Virus record (IMG/VR): IMGVR_UViG_3300042392_001599
Span: 1-21,742 of that record
From: a virus
DNA length: 21,742 nt
Reading direction: 5' to 3' (one strand)
The position numbers and the translations under genes are program-made. Shown here one piece after another: positions 16,506-21,742 of the stretch. The notes below the pieces were generated by a model. The model did no database searches, was not told the origin of the DNA, and saw only the letters and a program-made list of their open reading frames with translations. Position 1 is the first letter of the stretch, and every line of letters starts with the position of its first letter.

Positions 16506-17201
16506 ATGTCAAATACAGGATATAAAGCATATGCAAACCTAGAAGAATACTATTTAGATAATGGTGTGGCTACAGGTTTAATCAAATCTAATGATATAGG
16601 TGATCCTGATTATATAGCACCTGTTTTAGATTATGTATTTTGTCCTTTACCTTCTATTTCTCCTAGTAGAACACCAGCATTAAGTAGAACACCAAGTGTA
16701 ACACCAAGTGTAACTCCAAGTATTAGTATTTCAGCAACACCATTAGCAACTCCTAGTATCACACCAAGTATAACAATTACACCTTCTATAACAAAAACAC
16801 CAACACCTACTCCATCTAAAACTGTAACACCTAGTGTGACAACATCTGCTTCATCACCTACACGTTATACTTTAACTACATTTGCTTTAAATGATTCCTC
16901 TTTACCTTCTAATGCTACTAAATTACAATATTCAACAGTAAGTAGTACTGGTCCTTGGACTGATTTAGGACCATTTAGTGGATATCCTGGAAATTGTACA
17001 TTTAAAGGAGCTCAATCATTTAATAGTGGAACTATAGTTTATGTAAGAGCCATTAATGAATTTGGTTATCAATATAGACACGCTGTTAATACTGATAACA
17101 CCACAAACTGTCCAACAGCAGGATCAGATTTGTGTTTCTCAACAATTCCTATGAATAGTAATAGAACTAAAGCATTCTTTATTAGTACTTTTACATGTTA
17201 A
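16506..17201 (+). CDS. Repeat-stalk fibre-like protein 3
   Basis: A 231-residue protein with the same plan in miniature. Residues 1-48 are a short N-terminal segment (YKAYANLEEYYLDNGVATG...). Residues 49-118 are a TPSV/TPSI/TPTP stalk. Residues ~119-231 form a C-terminal module that aligns with the module of fibre-like protein 1: GTIVYVRAINEFGYQYRHAVN against GTVLYIGFRSISGYIRYNAVN, both followed by C-P-x6-C (here C202 and C210). The last residue is Cys. The N-terminal piece is much shorter than in the two neighbours, so it may assemble differently or rest on another fibre protein. It is the last structural gene before the DNA-metabolism genes. Confidence 0.7.
   Translation: MSNTGYKAYANLEEYYLDNGVATGLIKSNDIGDPDYIAPVLDYVFCPLPSISPSRTPALSRTPSVTPSVTPSISISATPLATPSITPSITITPSITKTPTPTPSKTVTPSVTTSASSPTRYTLTTFALNDSSLPSNATKLQYSTVSSTGPWTDLGPFSGYPGNCTFKGAQSFNSGTIVYVRAINEFGYQYRHAVNTDNTTNCPTAGSDLCFSTIPMNSNRTKAFFISTFTC
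16650..16859 (+). repeat. Ser/Thr/Pro stalk repeat in fibre-like protein 3
   Basis: Seventy codons of the same tetrapeptide repeat, grading into TPTPTPSK near the end. Unit length and AGT Ser codon preference agree with the two longer tracts. Confidence 0.85.
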
Positions 17202-17216
17202 AAATAAAATAAGTTT

Positions 17217-17669
17217 ATGAAAAGATGGTTATGGTATTTAGATGATGGAAGTGTAGAACCATTTCCTGAAGATCAAATTAATGGATATTATGGTTTCACT
17301 TATATAATTACTAATTTAGAAACAAATAAGTTTTATATAGGTAAAAAAGCATTTATTCATAATAAAAAGAAAAAACTCACCAAAAAAGAAATCGCTGAAC
17401 AATCAGGTCCAGGACGTCGAGCTACAACACGAATTGATCAAGTAGATAGTGGATGGAAATCATATTATGGTTCATCTAAAGAATTATTAACTGATATTAA
17501 GTTATTAGGTGAAGATAAATTTGAACGTGTTATAATACATCTAGCTAAAAACAAAAAACAACTTACATATTTTGAATTGCAAGAACAAATAACATACAAT
17601 GTTTTATTCACAGACAATAGCTACAATGATAATATAGCTGGAAAGTATTTCCGTAAAGACTTTGCTTAG
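17217..17669 (+). CDS. GIY-YIG family endonuclease (SegE-like)
   Basis: A 150-residue protein. The GIY-YIG core is recognisable: GFTYIITN (Y29 in the GIY position, with F-T-Y replacing G-I-Y) and FYIGKK (Y40-I41-G42). The segment W80...YYGSSKELLTDIKLLGEDKFER and then YFELQEQ supply the conserved Gly-Ser-Ser-Lys/Glu element and the candidate catalytic Glu (E120 or E123). This layout, with SSKEL...LG...FER...E..Q, matches small SegE-like proteins of T4-like phages. Such enzymes nick or cut DNA and may be homing endonucleases or act on competing phage DNA; which applies here cannot be read from the sequence. No separate C-terminal DNA-binding domain is visible. It sits exactly between the fibre block and the replication block. 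Confidence 0.82.
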   Translation: MKRWLWYLDDGSVEPFPEDQINGYYGFTYIITNLETNKFYIGKKAFIHNKKKKLTKKEIAEQSGPGRRATTRIDQVDSGWKSYYGSSKELLTDIKLLGEDKFERVIIHLAKNKKQLTYFELQEQITYNVLFTDNSYNDNIAGKYFRKDFA

Positions 17670-17696
17670 TAAAGATAATTTATTATATTATCCGTT

Positions 17697-18635
17697 ATGA
17701 CTAACGCGGCCTTATTACATACAATAAATAGTGTGTTAGGTACTGGTAAAAAAACTAGTAATAATAACTATGCTTATAAGTGTCCTTTCTGTACACATCA
17801 TAAAATGAAATTGGAAGTAAATGTTGTGCCTAACTCTAAAGGAGAAAATTTTTGGCATTGTTGGGTTTGTAATGCTAAAGGAAAAACATTAGTAGGTTTA
17901 TTTAAAAAAGCAAAGTCACCCACATATAAGATAGCTGAGTTGAAATCAATGTTGAATTTTTCATCAACTCAAGAAGAGAAAGAAATTGTTATTAATAAAA
18001 TACATTTACCTAAAGAATATAAACCACTTATTAACCTACAACGTACAGATATCGTCGCTAAACACGCTTTAATGTATTTAAAAAAACGAGGTATCACCAA
18101 GTCAGATATATTGAAATATAATATAGGTTATTGTGAAGAAGGCAGATATGCCAATAGAGTTATTATACCATCTTATGATAAAGACGGAAGTATAAATTAT
18201 TTTATAGCCAGGGATTTAAATCCTGACTCAACAAAAAAATATGATGCTCCTAAATGTAATAAGAATGAAATGATTGGTCTTGAATATTTCATTAATTGGA
18301 ATGTTCCTGTTATATTATGTGAAGGTATGTTTGATGCTATTGCTATTAAACGCAATGCAGTACCATTATTAGGTAAAACAATACCAAGAGCATTAATGAT
18401 GAAACTAATTGATCCACAAGTTAAAACAGTATACGTATCTTTAGATAAGGACGCTTTAAAAGATGCTTTACAATACGCTGAACAATTACTCAATCTAGGT
18501 AAAGACGTTTATTTAATTGATTTGCAAGACAAGGATCCCTCTGATATGGGATTTGAAAAATTCACCACGTTAGTTCATGACGCCGAACAATTAAGTTTAG
18601 GTGAACTAATTTACAAAAAACTCGAATTAGCATGA
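17697..18635 (+). CDS. DnaG-type DNA primase (zinc finger plus Toprim; T4 gp61-like)
   Basis: A 312-residue protein that should make RNA primers for phage lagging-strand synthesis. An N-terminal zinc-binding domain is visible as CPFC (C29, C32) and HCWVC (C55, C58). The primase core follows: YANRVIIPSYDKDGSINYF (residues 151-169) then ARDL, and the Toprim metal-binding motifs VILCEGMFDAIAI (E209, D213) and VYVSLDKDA (D250, D252). All expected metal ligands are present. The length is near that of T4 gp61 (about 340) and there is no helicase domain, so a separate helicase is expected elsewhere in the genome. The gene overlaps the next by 4 nt (ATGA), indicating coupled synthesis with the nuclease. 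Confidence 0.93.
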   Translation: MTNAALLHTINSVLGTGKKTSNNNYAYKCPFCTHHKMKLEVNVVPNSKGENFWHCWVCNAKGKTLVGLFKKAKSPTYKIAELKSMLNFSSTQEEKEIVINKIHLPKEYKPLINLQRTDIVAKHALMYLKKRGITKSDILKYNIGYCEEGRYANRVIIPSYDKDGSINYFIARDLNPDSTKKYDAPKCNKNEMIGLEYFINWNVPVILCEGMFDAIAIKRNAVPLLGKTIPRALMMKLIDPQVKTVYVSLDKDALKDALQYAEQLLNLGKDVYLIDLQDKDPSDMGFEKFTTLVHDAEQLSLGELIYKKLELA

Positions 18636-19414
18636 TAGACAAAAACGTTAATATCATTAAAGATCCAAAAATCAAACGAATTGTAGAATACAATGAGGGA
18701 GATAAACAAGTAAATGTTTTAGATAGTAGATTTTACAGACGCGGAGAAGAATATTATCCATCTGTTACATCAGTATTAAATTTCTTTCCTAAAAATCAAT
18801 TTTTCCATAACTGGTTAAAAGATGTAGGTCATAATAGTGAAATAATAGCTAACAAAGCAGCTTCAGAAGGTACTCAAGTACATAATGCAGTTGATACCTT
18901 TCTTAATGGAGGTGAAATCCATTGGTTAGATGAATATGGAAAAGCTTTATATAGTCTAGACACATGGAAAATGATTCTTAAATTTGCAGACTTTTGGAAC
19001 ACACACAAACCAGAATTAGTAGTAACTGAATATCATGTATTCTCAGATGAATTTAAATACGCTGGTACTACAGATATTATTTGTAAAATAAATGATAAAT
19101 TATGGTTATTAGATATTAAAACATCTAATTCACTTCATACATCACATAATTTACAATTAGCAGCTTATGCTAAAGCATGGAATGAAACTCATGATACTAC
19201 AATTGAAGAGACAGGTATTCTATGGCTTAAAGCATCTACACGTAGTGAAGGTAAAGGAGATAAGATACAAGGTAAAGGATGGGAACTAAAACATATAAGT
19301 AATATTGATGATAATTTTGAAATGTTCATGAATATATATAAAATATATAAATTAGAAAATCCAAATTCTAAGCCTATGACTGAATCATTACCTATTAGTA
19401 TTAAGATAATTTAA
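18632..19414 (+). CDS. PD-(D/E)XK superfamily nuclease (RecB/exonuclease-like)
   Basis: A 260-residue protein with the RecB-type PD-(D/E)XK core in order: GTQVHNAVD (H84), VVTEYHVF (E133), YAGTTDIIC (D148), LWLLDIKTS (D161, K163) and HNLQLAAYAKAW (Q175, Y179). These are the metal- and DNA-binding residues of the family. It likely trims or resects DNA during phage replication or recombination. The four-cysteine cluster of Cas4/AddB-type iron-sulfur nucleases is absent (C151 is the only Cys), so it is not a Cas4. Coupling to the primase by an ATGA overlap suggests work in the same replication-recombination pathway. Exonuclease versus endonuclease activity cannot be told. Confidence 0.88.
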   Translation: MIDKNVNIIKDPKIKRIVEYNEGDKQVNVLDSRFYRRGEEYYPSVTSVLNFFPKNQFFHNWLKDVGHNSEIIANKAASEGTQVHNAVDTFLNGGEIHWLDEYGKALYSLDTWKMILKFADFWNTHKPELVVTEYHVFSDEFKYAGTTDIICKINDKLWLLDIKTSNSLHTSHNLQLAAYAKAWNETHDTTIEETGILWLKASTRSEGKGDKIQGKGWELKHISNIDDNFEMFMNIYKIYKLENPNSKPMTESLPISIKII

Positions 19415-19436
19415 TAACATTTGATAAATAATTATT

Positions 19437-19453
19437 AGTGAATCAAATTCACT
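19437..19453 (+). promoter_or_regulatory. Perfect 7-bp hairpin ending 3 nt before the TTG start of the receptor gene
   Basis: AGTGAAT, a CAA loop, and ATTCACT form a perfect inverted repeat, then TAA and the TTG start at 19457. It is not followed by a T-run, so it does not look like an intrinsic terminator. Candidate roles are an operator or an RNA structure limiting ribosome access. A partial match to the Bacteroidota -7 element (AACATTTG against TAnnTTTG) lies at 19416-19423, with no convincing -33 TTG. Confidence 0.45.
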
Positions 19454-19456
19454 TAA

Positions 19457-21703
19457 TTGAAACATTTATTATTTTTATTGTTGTGTCCTTTATTTTTATT
19501 TTCTCAAGATACAATATTCAACAAAAAGTTAGACAATATTACAGTTACCTCAGTAACTAAAAAAGATAACAATGCAGCTGTTCTTAACATAATTAGGAAC
19601 AGCTCTGTTGTTTCTGATGGGATATCAATTGAATTTATTAAAAAAACACCAGACCGTACTGTTGGTGATGTTCTTAAAAGAATAAATGGTGTTACTATTC
19701 AAAATGATAAGTTTGTATTAGTGCGTGGTTTAGCAGATAGATATAATCTAGCCTTACTAAATAAAACACTACTCCCATCAACTGAACCAGATAGAAGAGC
19801 ATTTTCATTTGACATTATACCCGCAGGATTAATTGATAATATTATTATCGCTAAATCAGCAGCTGCTAATCTACCAGGTGACTTTGCAGGAGGTATAGTT
19901 CAAATAACAACTAAAGATGTATCTAGCCGTTTTTTTTCTTTAAACACAGGATTAAGTTATGGAACAGTGTCTACGTTCCAAAAATTCAAATCCGTGGAAT
20001 ATACTCCTTTCCCACAAAATTTTCCTTCTACATATCAATTCCGCATAGGTAGTAATGGTGATAAACGAGCTTATACTCGATTAGTTAATTCACCTACAAT
20101 GAAAATTATTAATTCTATACCAAATACAAACAGTTCATTTTCTTTTGGACTAAAAAAGAATAAATGGAATCTAATATTCAGTTCATTATATAGAAATTCA
20201 TATTCAATAAATTATACTGATAGACAAGACTACCAATCATCAACTGAGTTAGCATATAAGTATAAAGATACTTCTTACTCTACTACTCAATTATTAAATG
20301 GATTAGCTAATATCACTTACATAGGTAAAAACAAATATAGCTTAAAGACATTATTTAATCATCAAATAGAACAACTATATCTAACTCGTAATGGGGATAA
20401 TTATGATAATGTTCAAGATGTAAGAAGTAATGCATCTAATCATGTAATTAAAACAGTTATAAACTCTCAATTTGAAGGTAAAATTAAAACATTAGATTTT
20501 AATTTAGGTTATAACTTAATGCTACGTGATCAACCAGATTATAGAGTTAATCCAATTACAAAATCATTAAGTATAAATGAACCATATACTGTAGCTTGGA
20601 GAGATACATATCGTTTTTGGAGTATAATGGATGAAAATAGTTTTAATGGTGGTGTAAATAAAGTATTTAATAATATAAAAATTGGAGCAAATTATCTTAA
20701 AAAAATAAGAAATTTCCAAGCTAGAATATTCAGATATGAGGCAGCAGATATGTTAAATGAAATCACTAACAATACAGATAAGTATAAAGCCGATTTTGAT
20801 TTAGCAACTACATATGCAATGTATGATAATGATTTTGGAAAGTGGAAGTTAAATACTGGTTTAAGATCAGAATATAATCTATTTAATGTTAACACAGCTG
20901 ATTTTAGTGGTCAAAAAGTAAATGTAAATAGAAAATATTTAGATGTACTTCCATCATTAAATTTATCTTATAATTTAGATAAAACTAAATTTAGATTATC
21001 TGCTAGTAAAACACTAGCACGTCCTGAATTTAGAGAAGTAGCTAATTTTGCCTACTATGATTTTGTTCGTAATGCACAAATATTAGGAAATTCCAAATTA
21101 GAAAAATCAGACATATATAATTTAGATTTAAAATACGAATACTACTCTAAACCAGATGAAAATGTATCTATAGCATTGTTTAGTAAGAATTTTATCAAAC
21201 CAATTGAACAAATCGTAGCTGACGGATCTGTTCCATCTAACCTATTACTTACCTTTACTAACCCAAACAAAGCAACAGTGTATGGTATTGAGTTTGAACT
21301 ACATAAAAAAATTAATAATTGGTTAGATTTTTATACCAATTCCTCTTTAATTCACTCTGAGGTAAAGATAAATAATATAAAAAGGCAACTACAAGGACAA
21401 TCAAATTATATTATAAATGGTGGTTTAAATTTCCATAAAAATAAAAATACACTAAACATTACATATAATCGTGTAGGTGATAGATTATCTGCTGTTGGAT
21501 TTCAAGGCTACTCAGATATATTTGAAAATAGTAGGAATATCTTAGATATAGTATACCTAAGAAAAATAAATAAAAGCGAAATTAAGATTGCTATAAACGA
21601 TGTTTTCGCTCAACCTTCAATATATTATCAAAAAACTAAAGGCAACTTAATAACAACAAATAACGAACAAACAATCTCATTAACAATTAATTTTAATTTA
21701 TGA
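19457..21703 (+). CDS. TonB-dependent outer-membrane receptor, Bacteroidota type
   Basis: A 748-residue protein that should form a plugged 22-strand barrel importing a ligand across the outer membrane with TonB energy. A signal peptide is clear (MKHLLFLLLCPLFLFSQ, cleavage near S16/Q17). A TonB-box-like ITVTSV lies at 28-33. The plug carries VGDVLKRINGV (69-79), FVLVRGLADRYN (86-97), LPSTEPDRR (106-114), DIIPAGLIDNI (119-129) and NLPGDFAGGIVQITTKD (138-154), classic plug motifs. The rest alternates as beta strands and ends SLTINFNL, a plausible last barrel strand. The start is TTG: TAA stands directly upstream in frame, no early ATG exists, and only TTG gives the full signal peptide. The carboxypeptidase-like N-terminal domain common in Bacteroidota receptors is absent. 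It follows the phage nuclease gene by 42 nt on the same strand with no obvious composition change. The ligand cannot be predicted. Confidence 0.94.
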   Translation: MKHLLFLLLCPLFLFSQDTIFNKKLDNITVTSVTKKDNNAAVLNIIRNSSVVSDGISIEFIKKTPDRTVGDVLKRINGVTIQNDKFVLVRGLADRYNLALLNKTLLPSTEPDRRAFSFDIIPAGLIDNIIIAKSAAANLPGDFAGGIVQITTKDVSSRFFSLNTGLSYGTVSTFQKFKSVEYTPFPQNFPSTYQFRIGSNGDKRAYTRLVNSPTMKIINSIPNTNSSFSFGLKKNKWNLIFSSLYRNSYSINYTDRQDYQSSTELAYKYKDTSYSTTQLLNGLANITYIGKNKYSLKTLFNHQIEQLYLTRNGDNYDNVQDVRSNASNHVIKTVINSQFEGKIKTLDFNLGYNLMLRDQPDYRVNPITKSLSINEPYTVAWRDTYRFWSIMDENSFNGGVNKVFNNIKIGANYLKKIRNFQARIFRYEAADMLNEITNNTDKYKADFDLATTYAMYDNDFGKWKLNTGLRSEYNLFNVNTADFSGQKVNVNRKYLDVLPSLNLSYNLDKTKFRLSASKTLARPEFREVANFAYYDFVRNAQILGNSKLEKSDIYNLDLKYEYYSKPDENVSIALFSKNFIKPIEQIVADGSVPSNLLLTFTNPNKATVYGIEFELHKKINNWLDFYTNSSLIHSEVKINNIKRQLQGQSNYIINGGLNFHKNKNTLNITYNRVGDRLSAVGFQGYSDIFENSRNILDIVYLRKINKSEIKIAINDVFAQPSIYYQKTKGNLITTNNEQTISLTINFNL

Positions 21704-21742
21704 AAAAGATATTAACATTATTAGCTATCATTGGATTATTCT
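21700..21742 (+). CDS. Start of an exported protein coupled to the receptor (3' partial)
   Basis: ATG at 21700 overlaps the stop of the receptor gene by 4 nt (ATGA). The 14 visible residues, MKKILTLLAIIGLF, are the basic start and hydrophobic core of a signal peptide, or of a lipoprotein signal if a Cys follows. The overlap implies coupled translation with the receptor, so the product probably acts with it at the cell envelope. Nothing more can be said from the visible part. Confidence 0.75.
   Translation, partial: MKKILTLLAIIGLF

Noticed and set aside
13322-17201. Diversity-generating retroelement acting on the fibre genes
   Set aside because: No reverse transcriptase and no template/variable repeat pair with adenine-specific changes is seen in the window.
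13322-17201. The three repeat proteins as one gene broken by frameshifts
   Set aside because: Each has its own start, a different N-terminal part and a complete C-terminal module; the gaps contain in-frame stops and A-rich start regions rather than coding remnants.
17675-17693. GATAAT...ATTATC inverted repeat before the primase gene
   Set aside because: A 6-bp AT-rich stem with a 7-nt loop is weak and expected by chance in DNA of this composition.
18632-19414. Cas4 or a CRISPR adaptation nuclease
   Set aside because: The iron-sulfur cysteine cluster is missing and no other cas gene is present; a phage RecB-like nuclease fits better.
19415-19456. Prophage attachment site or intrinsic terminator ending the phage
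   Set aside because: No integrase, tRNA fragment or direct repeat is visible, and the hairpin lacks a following T-run.

Overview
The window is an AT-rich, almost entirely one-strand, tightly packed block from a contractile-tailed (T4-like, myovirus-type) bacteriophage whose host is probably a member of the Bacteroidota. The phage assignment rests on a GPW/gp25-like baseplate wedge protein, a gp6/baseplate-J-like wedge protein, a very large baseplate-type protein with a tail-protein-I-like KGT motif, a holin-like plus GH19 endolysin pair, a T4-style zinc/Toprim primase and a PD-(D/E)XK nuclease. The host assignment rests on the absence of AGGAGG-type Shine-Dalgarno sequences before any of the 18 start codons (the bases before most starts are A/T-rich instead) and on the Bacteroidota style of the TonB-dependent receptor at the right end.

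Layout. 1-4315: virion core and baseplate genes (C-terminal end of a hub/spike-like protein, a helical structural protein, a small virion-type protein, gp25-like, gp6-like). 4320-5107: lysis pair (putative holin, GH19 endolysin) inside the baseplate operon. 5153-13311: further baseplate and fibre-base proteins, including a 1637-residue protein carrying a LamG-like region. 13322-17201: three consecutive modular proteins, each with a distinct N-terminal domain, a long Ser/Thr/Pro tetrapeptide repeat stalk (12-nt DNA period) and a cysteine-containing C-terminal module; these look like fibre or adhesion proteins. 17217-19414: DNA-metabolism genes (GIY-YIG nuclease, DnaG-type primase, PD-(D/E)XK nuclease). 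19457-21742: a complete TonB-dependent outer-membrane receptor with a TTG start, preceded by a perfect 7-bp hairpin, translationally coupled to a second exported-protein gene that runs off the window.

The genes are joined by 1-nt (TAATG) or 4-nt (ATGA) overlaps or by gaps of at most 45 nt. No stretch of 300 bases lacks a gene, and I saw no tRNA, CRISPR array, insertion sequence, integrase or reverse transcriptase. The two parts most worth follow-up are the phage-context TonB-dependent receptor with its coupled secreted partner, and the three-gene repeat-stalk fibre array, whose domains are visibly reused between neighbouring genes.
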